Positions 1 to 7,625 of a DNA stretch of 35,967 nt are shown one piece after another. Under the pieces are notes generated by a model, which saw only the letters and a list, made by a program, of their open reading frames with translations, was not told the DNA's origin and did not search any database. This DNA is from Polaromonas sp. Its GTDB lineage: Bacteria > Pseudomonadota > Gammaproteobacteria > Burkholderiales > Burkholderiaceae_C. The translations under genes were made by a program, and so were the position numbers. The stretch lies in NCBI GenBank assembly GCA_028292745.1, contig JAQGLT010000125.1, forward strand, positions 1 through 35,967, read 5' to 3'. The stretch's first letter is position 1. Each line of letters begins with the position of its first letter.

Positions 1-45
1 GTCCGCCTTGGACAAGGTGATCGGGACAGCGCGTGGATCGGCCAT
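1..45 (-). CDS. N-terminal 15 codons of an unidentified gene cut by the window edge
   Basis: Reading leftwards from 45, an ATG opens a frame that stays open to the window edge (MADPRAVPITLSKAD). It is preceded by a good ribosome binding site (CAGGAG, about six bases before the ATG), which is the main reason to think it is a real gene start. The visible residues are too few to name a family. It would be transcribed away from the IS remnant to its right. An alternative is a fortuitous start. Confidence 0.45.
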   Translation of the reverse strand, partial: MADPRAVPITLSKAD

Positions 46-126
46 GATGGGCTCCTGCAGGCAAGGGAGCTCAAAAGTATGCGCCTCTTGTCTCTGTTCA
101 GGCAAATCTCTGGTTCACACCACTAG

Positions 127-465
127 AGCCTGTTATGAACTAATGGACGGGTCTGCAAATCTATCGAAGTTGCCTTCATTGACCAGGCATATACCGGCCA
201 GGATAGGACAGATCAGGCTGCTTGGCATGGAATTGATCTGTTGGTAGTCAAGCATACCGAAGCGAAAAGAGGATTTGTATTGCTGCCGTGTCGCTGGGTG
301 GTCGAACGCAGCTTTGCCTGGGTTGCACAATTTCGCCGACTGGCGGGGAATTATGAGTGCCTCTTCAAAACCTTGGCAGCACTACAAACCACCCGGCAAT
401 GGGTCAATTGCCACCCATAGCAAGCTGCTCTAATTCAGCGGGGAATGCTTCAAGCCTGTTATGAA
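127..465 (+). repeat. 13-bp direct repeats (IS-end-like) flanking the transposase remnant
   Basis: AGCCTGTTATGAA occurs at 127-139 (within GAGCCTGTTATGAAC) and again at 453-465, in the same orientation. The first copy resembles the GAGCCTG.. terminus common in IS5-family elements of the IS1031/IS427 type. An intact element should carry the second copy inverted; here it is direct. This points to two degraded left ends or a rearranged remnant. IS family assignment of the ends is from recall. Confidence 0.5.
163..420 (+). pseudogene. IS5-family transposase, C-terminal remnant
   Basis: An open frame of 85 codons ending at the TAG at 418-420 reads like the C-terminal third of an IS5-family (DDE) transposase. 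It contains FIDQAYTGQ near the start, then GIDLLVVKHTEAKRGFVLLP, and the conserved C-terminal block RWVVERSFAWVAQFRRLAGNYE, which holds the catalytic Glu. There is no start codon and the N-terminal two thirds are absent. A 13-bp IS-like end lies only about 25 bases upstream, so the interior seems to have been deleted. It is not expected to be functional and marks past insertion at the left edge of an A+T-rich segment. Confidence 0.8.
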
Positions 466-550
466 TTTGAAGCGAAGAGAGAAACAGTTTTACTCAGCCT
501 GAGGCAAACAAAACCGACGTAATGTACCAGGCGCAAATCTAAACAGAGAC

Positions 551-1543
551 TCATTCTGCAGATAGGTTAGAGCTGCGCGCAAGAGCAATCCAGCGCTCAC
601 TCTCCGCCTTGAGCCCACCCTTGAATTGCGCCGTCCGCGCGATGTCAACGTCCAGCCCCCCCTCGCGCAATTGACGTTGTACTTCTGGAATTTCAACAAC
701 CTTCAGAATTTCTTGTTCAACGCGCTGAATGATCGCTGAAGGCGTTCCCTTAGGCGCCACCAACGCTAGCCAAAAAGTTGCCTTGAATCCGGGCAACCCG
801 GCTTCAGCCATTGTCGGAACAGTGGGGAGCTCCTCCATTCGTTTTTCAGAAGTCACTCCAAGCGCCCTCAGTTTGCCCGATTTTATTTGTGGCAGTGCGT
901 TGTTGATGGCCATGAATGCCATTTGGACCTGGTTACCCATCAGGTCTACTGTCACGGGTGAACTGCCTTTATAAGGGACATGTTTCAAGTCGGTCTTGGA
1001 AGCTTGCAAGTACATGGACGCCACCAAATGTTGGTTGCCGCCATTGCCTGAAGACCCGAAGTTCATCTCACCAGGCTTGGATTTCGACAGTGCAATGAAT
1101 TCCTGAACGGTTTTCGCAGGTACCTGCGGGTTGATCGCCATTACAAATGCACTGCTGACGATACGAGCCACAGGCTCGAAGTCCGTTAGAGCATCGTAGG
1201 GCAAATTTTTGTACATCACCGGGGCAAAAAGGTGCGACGTCGACATGAGCATGAACGTGTAGCCGTCCGGTTTGGCTGTCGCAGCGATTGATGCCCCCAA
1301 GGTTGAGCCGGCACCAGGCCTGTTCTCGGCAATGAACGGCTGCCCTAGCGCTTTGCCAAGCCTCTCCGTAAGGATGCGCGCAAGTACATCCGTCACTCCG
1401 CCGGCCGCAAAGGGCACGATGATCTTGACGGTTTGTGTCGGCCAAGGCTTTTCTTGAGCAATGGCTGCAGCAGGAAAGTTACCTACGGCCAATACAGAAA
1501 ATGAAGCGATCAAGATTTTTTTCAGGGCAACGCGGGATTGCAT
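551..1543 (-). CDS. Bug/TctC-family tripartite tricarboxylate transporter substrate-binding protein
   Basis: This 330-residue protein has a signal peptide (hydrophobic core about residues 9-28, cleavage near AIAQ) followed by the Bug-family pattern PTQTVKIIVPFAAGGVTDVL, then RPGAGSTLGA and PDGYTFM. Bug proteins are periplasmic receptors for carboxylates and other small acids, and many are encoded far from any TctA/TctB membrane partner, as here. The start is supported by a strong ribosome binding site (AAAGGAG, five bases before the ATG). It is divergent from a GntR/FCD regulator across about 54 bases that contain a perfect 12-bp palindrome. I infer that the receptor is controlled by that regulator and brings in the substrate of the hydrolases to the right. 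The ligand cannot be read from the sequence. Confidence 0.9.
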   Translation of the reverse strand: MQSRVALKKILIASFSVLAVGNFPAAAIAQEKPWPTQTVKIIVPFAAGGVTDVLARILTERLGKALGQPFIAENRPGAGSTLGASIAATAKPDGYTFMLMSTSHLFAPVMYKNLPYDALTDFEPVARIVSSAFVMAINPQVPAKTVQEFIALSKSKPGEMNFGSSGNGGNQHLVASMYLQASKTDLKHVPYKGSSPVTVDLMGNQVQMAFMAINNALPQIKSGKLRALGVTSEKRMEELPTVPTMAEAGLPGFKATFWLALVAPKGTPSAIIQRVEQEILKVVEIPEVQRQLREGGLDVDIARTAQFKGGLKAESERWIALARSSNLSAE

Positions 1544-1573
1544 ACAGTCTCCTTTAAGATATCGAAATAGTAG

Positions 1574-1585
1574 TTCATTAATGAA
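1574..1585. promoter_or_regulatory. candidate operator palindrome between divergent Bug and GntR genes
   Basis: TTCATTAATGAA is a perfect 12-bp palindrome in the short A+T-rich gap between the two divergent starts. Its position suits autoregulation and control of the Bug gene by the neighbouring GntR/FCD protein. This is inference from position and symmetry; it does not obviously match a named GntR operator. Confidence 0.45.
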
Positions 1586-1597
1586 ATAATATATTTT

Positions 1598-2362
1598 ATG
1601 GTTAACCCTAGCGTATCCGAACAGCCGAAAGCGTCTGCATCAGAAGATGGTGAGCGCGGCTTAACAAACTCGAGTACTTCCGTAACCGAAATGATTCGAG
1701 ATGACATCATCAAGGGGGTCTGGGCACCCAGGCAAAAGCTAGGGGTGAAGGAGGTTGCTGACAGATATGGCGTGGGAGTTATCCCTGTGCGCGAAGCACT
1801 CGCCCGACTGTCGACCTCTGGCTTTGTGGATTTTGAGGACCGCAGAGGCTTTTGGGTGACTGCTATTTCACTCAGTGCCCTGATGGACGTGACAGAAACA
1901 CGTGTTTTCATTGAAACGGAGGCGTTGCGTCGGTCAATCTTGGCAGGCGACATTGCTTGGGAAGAAACTCTTCTTTCCACGCATCATCGGATGAGGCGAA
2001 CACCAATCTACCTGGAGGACAAGATTACTTTGAATTCGGCTTGGGAAATCGCTCATACGGCATACCACACGGCTTTGATATCCGGCTGCCAGTCAAACTG
2101 GCTGATCAAGCTCGCAATGACATTGCGTGAACAAACGGAGCGGTATCGCAATCTTTCGTTCACGCAAACTTCTGAAGAGACCGGAAAGACTGTCGCAATC
2201 AAGCGCAACATCGGCGGAGAACATGCGGACCTCTTGAATGCGGTACTCAACAAGGAAGTTGAATTGGCCTGCAACCTTCTTGCATCTCATATTCGCCAAA
2301 CAAGCGCACTGAGTGCCGAGCGTCTTCGCGGTAACCCTCACATAACTGCCAAATCATGTTGA
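1598..2362 (+). CDS. GntR-family transcriptional regulator (FCD/FadR subfamily)
   Basis: A 254-residue regulator. The N-terminal winged helix (about residues 28-95) shows the GntR pattern: MIRDDIIKGVWAPRQKLGVK, then RYGVGVIPVREALARLSTSGFV. It is followed by an all-helical C-terminal domain (about 105-235) typical of the FCD effector-binding group, with MDVTETRVFIETEALR at its head. FCD regulators bind small organic acids and usually repress adjacent catabolic genes. No ribosome binding site precedes the ATG at 1598, so translation may be leaderless or begin at a later codon; the first 27 residues look non-conserved. It is divergent from the Bug receptor and upstream of two hydrolase genes, its likely targets. 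Confidence 0.88.
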   Translation: MVNPSVSEQPKASASEDGERGLTNSSTSVTEMIRDDIIKGVWAPRQKLGVKEVADRYGVGVIPVREALARLSTSGFVDFEDRRGFWVTAISLSALMDVTETRVFIETEALRRSILAGDIAWEETLLSTHHRMRRTPIYLEDKITLNSAWEIAHTAYHTALISGCQSNWLIKLAMTLREQTERYRNLSFTQTSEETGKTVAIKRNIGGEHADLLNAVLNKEVELACNLLASHIRQTSALSAERLRGNPHITAKSC

Positions 2363-2481
2363 CGGCAAATAAAAAATCATGAAGCACGTGCTGCCACCAA
2401 CAACCGGGCCCGCCCGGCCAAAAATCTTCCCACCTATGGCGGCGCAGCGCAGACCGCGGCATCCTAATTGAAAGAAGACAA

Positions 2482-3420
2482 ATGACAGGAATTGAAAACG
2501 AACAAAAAGTTGTCAAGTGGCTCGATGGAACGGAACATTGGGTGAATCGCGGACCGAGCAACGACATCAAACTTTTTCTTTGGCACAAGCCGCGTCGCTC
2601 TGGCACGCGTTATGCCGGTACCATCTTGTTCATCCATGGTTCGTCACAGGCCGCCCAGCCCACCTATGACCTTCATGTACCGGGTGTTGCCGATACCTCG
2701 GTCATGCAATGGTTTGCCGAACGCGGGTTTGACACGTGGTGCCTGGACAATGAGGGGTACGGCCGGTCCAGCAAGCATCGGGATATCAATTTCAACATCT
2801 CCAATGGGGTTGATGACATTGCCGCTGCCGCGTCATATGTCATCGAGCGCTCGGCTTCACCGAAGCTGATGATGTACGGAATTTCGTCAGGCGCGTTGAA
2901 AGTCGCCCTGTTTGCACAGCGACATCCAGATCTGGTTGATCGCATAGCCCTAGACGCCTTTGTCTGGACGGGTAAAGGAAGCCCAACGCTAGAAGAGCGG
3001 GCCAAGCGACTGCCCGAATGGAGGAGCAAAAACCGCAGGCCACTCAATCGGGAATTCATCACAACGATTTTTACGCGTGACCATCCCGGTAGCGCCGATG
3101 ATGCGCTGGTTTCTGTCTACGCCGATGCGGTGCTAGCGCTGGACGATTCGGTTCCAACAGGAACTTATCTGGATATGTGCGCGAACTTACCTATTGTCGA
3201 TCCGGTTCAGGTTAAAGCGCCGACGCTGGTGATGCGCGGCGAGTTCGACGGCATCGCCACTTACCAAGATATTTCGGAGTTTTTCGCGCTTCTGCCCTCA
3301 AGCGACAAGCAGCTCTCAATCATGCCTGGCGTCTCCCACGCAAGCATTCAGGGGAAAAACTTTCTTCTTGCCTTCCACATCGTGCATGGATTTTTCTCCA
3401 TGCCGCCGCGGAAATACTGA
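2482..3420 (+). CDS. alpha/beta hydrolase
   Basis: A 312-residue cytoplasmic alpha/beta-hydrolase fold enzyme. The oxyanion region is TILFIHGSSQAA (about residues 49-60), the nucleophile elbow is G-I-S-S-G with Ser135, an acid residue candidate lies in RGEFDGIA, and the likely catalytic His is in GVSHAS near the C-terminus. There is no signal peptide. A GAAAGAAG stretch upstream may serve as ribosome binding site. It lies after the GntR regulator and about 95 bases before a fumarylacetoacetate-hydrolase-family gene, suggesting a ring- or ester-cleavage catabolic route. The substrate is unknown; an esterase, a C-C bond hydrolase or a lactonase are all possible. Confidence 0.85.
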   Translation: MTGIENEQKVVKWLDGTEHWVNRGPSNDIKLFLWHKPRRSGTRYAGTILFIHGSSQAAQPTYDLHVPGVADTSVMQWFAERGFDTWCLDNEGYGRSSKHRDINFNISNGVDDIAAAASYVIERSASPKLMMYGISSGALKVALFAQRHPDLVDRIALDAFVWTGKGSPTLEERAKRLPEWRSKNRRPLNREFITTIFTRDHPGSADDALVSVYADAVLALDDSVPTGTYLDMCANLPIVDPVQVKAPTLVMRGEFDGIATYQDISEFFALLPSSDKQLSIMPGVSHASIQGKNFLLAFHIVHGFFSMPPRKY

Positions 3421-3514
3421 CAGCTCATCCTGAACCACCATCCTGGCACCGACCATTTAGATGCTTGCCAGAGATATTCCAAATTTTAAATCAACCAATC
3501 TTGACTGATATCAC

Positions 3515-4378
3515 ATGAAGTTCGTTACCTTCAGCTCCGAACCTTTCCAAACAAGCCAGCTCGGATTGCTGGAGGGCAACGACTTGCTAGCCCTGCCTGC
3601 AGGGCACCAATACGATCACCCCGCTACCCTGCTGGAGGCGATGCAAAAAGATACGCTGCAAGAGACAGCCTCATTGCTGAAAAAGCATGGCGTAAAAATC
3701 GATCAAGCGAACATTCGTTTCCTTCCTCCAATACCTCGCCCTCCAAAAATTTTCTGCGTGGGATTGAACTATGTGGATCACTCGAAAGAGTCGAATATGG
3801 ATCAGCCGACCTATCCGACCATCTTTGCGCGTTACCACACCAGCCTGACAGGCCATAAGTCGCCCATCATCCGGCCGCACTCGTCAATTCAGCTTGACTA
3901 TGAAGGGGAGCTGGTCGCATTTATCGGCAAAGGTGGACGCCATATCTCTTTAGCCGATGCGCTGGATCATGTGGCGGGCTATTCCGTTGGCAATGAAGCG
4001 TGCATACGCGATTATCAATTCAAGGCGCCGCAATGGACCATTGGCAAGAATTTTGACCAGACCGGTTCGATTGGACCTGCATTTGTGACGGCGGATGAGC
4101 TACCGCGTGGAGGTGTCGGCCTTGACATCCAGACTCGCCTGAATGGGGTTGTCGTTCAGCATGCAAACACGAAGGACATGGTTTTTGATCTCGCGACGGT
4201 CATTCAAGTTCTCAGTGAAGCCATCACACTGGAGTGTGGGGACATGATCATTGCTGGCACGCCGAGCGGTGTCGGTATGGCTCGCAAACCGCAGTTGTGG
4301 ATGAAACCCGGTGATACGGTGGAAGTTGAGATCGAAGGCGTGGGGCTTCTTTCAAACAACATTGCACAAGAAAGTTGA
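3515..4378 (+). CDS. fumarylacetoacetate hydrolase (FAH) family protein
   Basis: A 287-residue protein of the FAH/MhpD-type fold. It has an N-terminal lead of about 70 residues and then the FAH catalytic domain: KIFCVGLNYVDHSKES, the acidic metal-binding stretch QLDYEGELVAFIG, and WTIGKNFDQTGSIGP with GTPSGVG near the end. The family uses Mg2+ or Mn2+ to cleave or isomerise beta-diketo acids, for example acylpyruvates, in aromatic and sugar-acid degradation. The neighbouring alpha/beta hydrolase, regulator and binding proteins fit a small inducible catabolic cluster. No clear ribosome binding site is visible. The specific substrate is undetermined. Confidence 0.9.
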   Translation: MKFVTFSSEPFQTSQLGLLEGNDLLALPAGHQYDHPATLLEAMQKDTLQETASLLKKHGVKIDQANIRFLPPIPRPPKIFCVGLNYVDHSKESNMDQPTYPTIFARYHTSLTGHKSPIIRPHSSIQLDYEGELVAFIGKGGRHISLADALDHVAGYSVGNEACIRDYQFKAPQWTIGKNFDQTGSIGPAFVTADELPRGGVGLDIQTRLNGVVVQHANTKDMVFDLATVIQVLSEAITLECGDMIIAGTPSGVGMARKPQLWMKPGDTVEVEIEGVGLLSNNIAQES

Positions 4379-4431
4379 TCGGCACCCGGGACTCGTTATG
4401 AGTCGCCTTAAACATCTGACTTGGAGTTGCC

Positions 4432-5154
4432 ATGACCATTTCTTTATCTACTCATGCGCAGACCATCAAGGTCCTGACGACAGGTGCGTTCAAACCTATC
4501 GTGGCAGCAATAGTTTCGAATTACGAAAACCGTACTGGAGTCAAGGTCGAGGTTTGGAACGATACAGCTGGCGCACTGATTAAACGGATTGACGCCGGGG
4601 AATTGTTTGACGTGGTGGTATTAACTCCGGCGGCACTCAAAAAATTAACAGATGATGGCCGAATCGCATCCAACCGCGTCGAAATCCTAGCGAAAGTAGC
4701 TATTGGCGTAGCCGTTAGAAAAGGATCGCTTTTGCCAAATATCGATACGCCCGAGTCGTTCAAGGCAACGGTAATGAGCGCCAAGAAAGTCGCTTACATT
4801 GATCCATTAAGTGGCGGCTCAAGCGGCATCTACCTTGATGGGCTATTCAAGCAAATGGGAATTGATGAAACAGTCAGGAAAAAGGCTGTACTGGTGAAAG
4901 GTGGTTTGGTCGCCTTGAAACTCGAATCGGGAGAAGCTGATCTAGCAATCCACCAGATCAGCGAAATTATGCCGGTCAGCGGCGCGCAGCTAGTGGGTCC
5001 GCTGCCGGAGGCTATACAAAATTACACAGTCTATGCTGGTGGTGTAAGCGCCACCAGCAAAGCGCTCGCGTCGGCTGATGCATTTCTGACCGAACTCTCT
5101 GGACCTGACGCAGCTAGGATACTTGGAGAGAAAGGCATGCTTGCTGTTCGATAG
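4432..5154 (+). CDS. ModA-like periplasmic substrate-binding protein with frameshifted signal peptide
   Basis: The 240-residue frame is a type II periplasmic binding fold like the molybdate-binding ModA family: an early ligand-loop TTGAFKPIVAAIV, EVWNDTAGALIKRI, FDVVVLTPAALKKL, and the hinge region YIDPLSGGSSGIYLDGL. The mature protein seems complete but the frame starts with only MTISLSTHAQ, the tail end of a signal peptide. An ATG at 4398 in the neighbouring frame encodes MSRLKHL. Dropping one base around 4417-4420 would join the two into a normal secretion signal ending in AQ. As sequenced, an ATG at 4432 with GGAG five bases upstream would give an unsecreted protein. No ABC permease or ATPase is next to it. 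It may be a pseudogene, a sequencing error, or a relocated cytoplasmic protein. Confidence 0.75.
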   Translation: MTISLSTHAQTIKVLTTGAFKPIVAAIVSNYENRTGVKVEVWNDTAGALIKRIDAGELFDVVVLTPAALKKLTDDGRIASNRVEILAKVAIGVAVRKGSLLPNIDTPESFKATVMSAKKVAYIDPLSGGSSGIYLDGLFKQMGIDETVRKKAVLVKGGLVALKLESGEADLAIHQISEIMPVSGAQLVGPLPEAIQNYTVYAGGVSATSKALASADAFLTELSGPDAARILGEKGMLAVR

Positions 5155-5177
5155 TGGCGGCCATGTAAAAAATTCTC

Positions 5178-5284
5178 CTAGGGATGGTGTTCAAAACTCG
5201 ATTTTTTGAGCAAATTCCCGCTGTAAGTTGTTGATTTACATGGGCATCAACCGCTGGAATGTTAGTTTTGAACATGATCCCTAG
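5178..5284. mobile_element. MITE-like element with 21-bp imperfect inverted ends and CTAG target duplication
   Basis: The segment begins CTAGGGATGGTGTTCAAAAC and ends with the reverse complement of CTAGGGATCATGTTCAAAAC. The 21-bp arms (5178-5198 and 5264-5284) differ at two adjacent positions. Read as CTAG + GGAT.. and ..ATCC + CTAG, it shows a 4-bp CTAG duplication with 17-bp inverted ends, the target type described for the IS5 group. The interior is about 65 bases and has no coding capacity, so it would be a non-autonomous miniature element needing a transposase elsewhere. It could also act as a hairpin or terminator after the binding-protein gene. Confidence 0.6.
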
Positions 5285-5398
5285 CGGGATTCACTTTCAA
5301 GCCTCTGCCTCAATACACAAAGATTTTTGACTTCCATATAACGCAATGGGGCCCTGGCGCGCCAGATTCGTTGAGCGACTTCCTGTTTAATCGACGGC

Positions 5399-6328
5399 AT
5401 GAATTTACGGCAACTAAGATACTTTGTCACGGCGGTAGACCTCAGCAATATCACGCGTGCCGCGCAGAAACTGCATGTGGCGCAACCTGCGCTTGGAATG
5501 CATATCCGCGAGCTGGAAGCAGAGCTGGGGGTGAGCCTGTTGCGGCGGCATTCACGAGGTGTTGAGCCCACGCCTGCGGGGCAGCTGCTGTACAGCCGGG
5601 CAACTTCCATTTTCGAGCAGCTTGAGGAGGCGCGTCGGGACGTCATCCAATTGCACAACACCGCGCGCCAGCCGATCGCGCTTGGCATCACAACCAGTCT
5701 TATGCTGCTGATCGGCACGGACATCCAGTTGAGCGCACAGCGGGATTTCGAGAGTCTCGCGTTGAGCCTGGTGGAAGGCCCGAGCTTCTTTTTGGCGGAT
5801 GCAATTGAACGGGATGAACTTGACGTAGCGTTTGCCTACAACATAGAACCTCGGCCAAATCTGGTGCTGACTGCTGTGATGGATGAGGAAATCCTCTTTG
5901 TCACCCCTTTCGTTGCGGGCGAAACGTCTGGCACCGTATCGATGGAAGAAGTTTTGGCGAGCAAATTGGCCTTGGGCTCTCGACGTGACATAGGCCGCCG
6001 GATACTGGCTCTGGCAGCAGGTCTATCACCTGAAAACCTGAAGGTGGCGTATGAGGTCCAGTCCATCGCCGCAATCCGTGAGTTGATACTGCGTGGCGAG
6101 GCTTGCAGTGTCATGCCGTACGGATCGGTGGCGCATGAGCTTGCCACGGGCCAGCTTCTAGCCAGGCGCATTTCGGGATGCCCCTTGAAATCAACGCTTT
6201 ACATCGTCCGGCGCGCAGGTCATCCCTTGACCAAAACCCCGCAATTTGATGAGGCGCTTAAAAAACTTCTGAACCGCACCCTTGACATGGCGGTTGAAAA
6301 AATTGGCGACTATGGCACCCGGATTTAG
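5399..6328 (+). CDS. LysR-family transcriptional regulator
   Basis: A 309-residue LysR regulator. The N-terminal winged helix-turn-helix occupies about residues 1-62 (MNLRQLRYFVTAVDLSNITR, AAQKLHVAQPALGMHIRELE, LLRRHSRGVEPTPAG), followed by a linker helix and a periplasmic-binding-like effector domain from about residue 90. The helix-turn-helix and early effector domain resemble the Nac/CbbR-like group, but no specific effector can be assigned. Its partner gene is not obvious: upstream are the MITE-like element and binding-protein gene in the same orientation, downstream a convergent HNH gene. It may regulate the segment to its left. No ribosome binding site is obvious before the ATG. Confidence 0.9.
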   Translation: MNLRQLRYFVTAVDLSNITRAAQKLHVAQPALGMHIRELEAELGVSLLRRHSRGVEPTPAGQLLYSRATSIFEQLEEARRDVIQLHNTARQPIALGITTSLMLLIGTDIQLSAQRDFESLALSLVEGPSFFLADAIERDELDVAFAYNIEPRPNLVLTAVMDEEILFVTPFVAGETSGTVSMEEVLASKLALGSRRDIGRRILALAAGLSPENLKVAYEVQSIAAIRELILRGEACSVMPYGSVAHELATGQLLARRISGCPLKSTLYIVRRAGHPLTKTPQFDEALKKLLNRTLDMAVEKIGDYGTRI

Positions 6329-6390
6329 CGCTAGCGCGACGTCGCCCTGAAAGGCCAAACCGCGCACCTGGGACGTCCGTTTTGCCACTT

Positions 6391-6558
6391 TTCTCCTTCC
6401 TCGCTGGGAGAAGGAGAGCTACCGGGAGGCCAGGAAAATGGCGGAATTTGTGATCAAAACAGGCTGCAGCGCAGGCAGGGCCTGCGCAAGCAGCTATGAA
6501 TTCAGGAGCTTCCAGGCTGACCGGCTTGGCTGTTTCCAATCCGGGTGAAGCCGCTTTA
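6391..6558 (+). repeat. dispersed repeat, copy A
   Basis: This intergenic block matches the block at 29773-29941 over its length: TACCGGGA, CCAGGAAAATG, GATCAAAAC, CAGCGCAGGC, GCAAGCAGCTATGAATTCAG and GGTGAAGCCGCT occur in the same order. Its right edge (GTGAAGCCGCTTTAG) runs into the stop codon of the minus-strand HNH gene. On the minus strand it carries arms CGGCTT/AAGCCG that could form a stem just after that stop. It lies between the convergent lysR and HNH genes. Confidence 0.75.
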
Positions 6559-6858
6559 GTTCTTCAGAAAGGAAGGACGGCTGGCAGCGGTTGCGGTCTC
6601 GCGCCGCCGCACCTGGCCTGGCGACGCGAGCGACGCGGGAACCCGACCTGCCGCGTGGCGCTGGCCGTTGCAGACCTCATGGCTGATGGCCAGGTTTTCG
6701 GCATGGCTGTTGCCGCCGTCGCGTAGCGGCAGGATGTGCTCGAGCGTGGCCGCTTCCGGCGTGACATGCTTGCCGCAAACCCAGCAGGGCACGACGCCAT
6801 GCAGCTGGCGGGCGACTGTCCTGTACATCTTGATGCGAAGGTGACTCAAACTGCTCAT
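6556..6858 (-). CDS. small HNH endonuclease domain protein
   Basis: The protein has a CWVC zinc-knuckle pair followed by the HNH core LEHILPLRDGGNSHAENLAI with SHEVCNGQR, which matches the compact HNH nuclease fold (first His, Asn and the metal-binding His and Cys are visible). From the start used here it is 100 residues. The frame is open to 6969 (137 residues), but the extra N-terminus looks unstructured and would run almost to the bacterioferritin start. Neither start has a convincing ribosome binding site. The C-terminal 25 residues are basic and low in complexity. It is divergent from bfr and its 3' end abuts the dispersed repeat. It may be a stand-alone nuclease, an element-derived nuclease or a DNA-repair accessory; no partner gene is adjacent. 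Confidence 0.75.
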   Translation of the reverse strand: MSSLSHLRIKMYRTVARQLHGVVPCWVCGKHVTPEAATLEHILPLRDGGNSHAENLAISHEVCNGQRHAAGRVPASLASPGQVRRRETATAASRPSFLKN

Positions 6859-6996
6859 GCGTGCATTTTCATGCCAAAGCCGCGCCGCCGTGGGCTGGAT
6901 TCCCCCGTGATGCAGAACAGAATTGGCCTGTGGCTTGCCCGATGCCGCAAGCTTGCCGACAATACTCATTGTTCAAACCATAAAAAAGGATTCCCC

Positions 6997-7473
6997 ATGA
7001 AGGGCGACCCACAAGTCATCGTTTACCTGCAGGCGCAGCTCAAGAACGAGCTGACGGCCATCAACCAGTATTTCGTGCATTACCGCATGTACAAGCACTG
7101 GGGGCTGGACAAGCTGGCCAAGAAGGAATATGAGGAATCCATCGGCGAGATGAAGCATGCCGACCGCCTGATGGACCGCCTTTTCATGCTCGACGCCCTG
7201 CCCAACCTGCAGGACCTGGGCAAGCTGATGATCGGCGAGGACGTGCTGGAGGCGCTGGGCTGCGATCTGAAACTCGAAAGCGCGGCGCAGGCCACTGTCA
7301 AGGACGGCATGGCGCATTGCGAAAGCGTGCGCGACTATGTCTCGCGCGACCTGCTGCAGGACATCCTGGAAGACACCGAAGAGCACATCGATTTTCTGGA
7401 AACCCAGATCGAGCTGGTGGCCAAGGTCGGTCTGCAGAACTACCTGCAAAGCCAGATGGGCGAGCTCGGCTAG
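6997..7473 (+). CDS. bfr: bacterioferritin
   Basis: This 158-residue protein has the usual Bfr length and fold and stores iron as a 24-mer with heme at subunit interfaces. The start is fixed by AAAAAGGA just upstream. Ferroxidase ligands seen are Glu18, Glu51, His54, Glu94 and His130, and the heme-ligating Met is Met52. At the position corresponding to Glu127 of the E. coli protein this protein has Thr (motif DTEEH), so one di-iron bridging ligand appears substituted. I recall this motif in other betaproteobacterial Bfrs, so it may be a lineage trait. It sits directly upstream of an iron uptake block and is closed by a strong terminator. Bfd, its electron donor for iron release, is encoded at 12013. 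Confidence 0.95.
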   Translation: MKGDPQVIVYLQAQLKNELTAINQYFVHYRMYKHWGLDKLAKKEYEESIGEMKHADRLMDRLFMLDALPNLQDLGKLMIGEDVLEALGCDLKLESAAQATVKDGMAHCESVRDYVSRDLLQDILEDTEEHIDFLETQIELVAKVGLQNYLQSQMGELG

Positions 7474-7527
7474 GCGGACGTCGAGCCACAGCAACAGCCA
7501 CCGCGCCAGTCAGGCGCTGGCGCACTG

Positions 7528-7562
7528 AACAACGGGGCCTGAAGGGCCCCGTTGTTGTTTTC
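7528..7562 (+). terminator. rho-independent terminator after bfr
   Basis: A long stem AACAACGGGGCC / GGCCCCGTTGTT with a small loop is followed by GTTTTCC. It separates bfr from the siderophore receptor gene, which therefore needs its own promoter. Confidence 0.85.
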
Positions 7563-7602
7563 CTGTCATGGGCCCTGAAAATCAACTGGTTTTTCAATTT
7601 CA

Positions 7603-7625
7603 TATATTACGAATCATTCTCATTT
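7603..7625. promoter_or_regulatory. Fur-box-like site upstream of the TonB-dependent receptor
   Basis: TATATTACGAATCATTCTC aligns to the 19-bp Fur consensus with its right half (AATCATTCTC) matching at nine of ten positions and a weaker left half. It lies about 135 bases before the receptor start, downstream of the bfr terminator. This indicates iron-dependent repression of the receptor operon. The match was made by eye. Confidence 0.6.
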
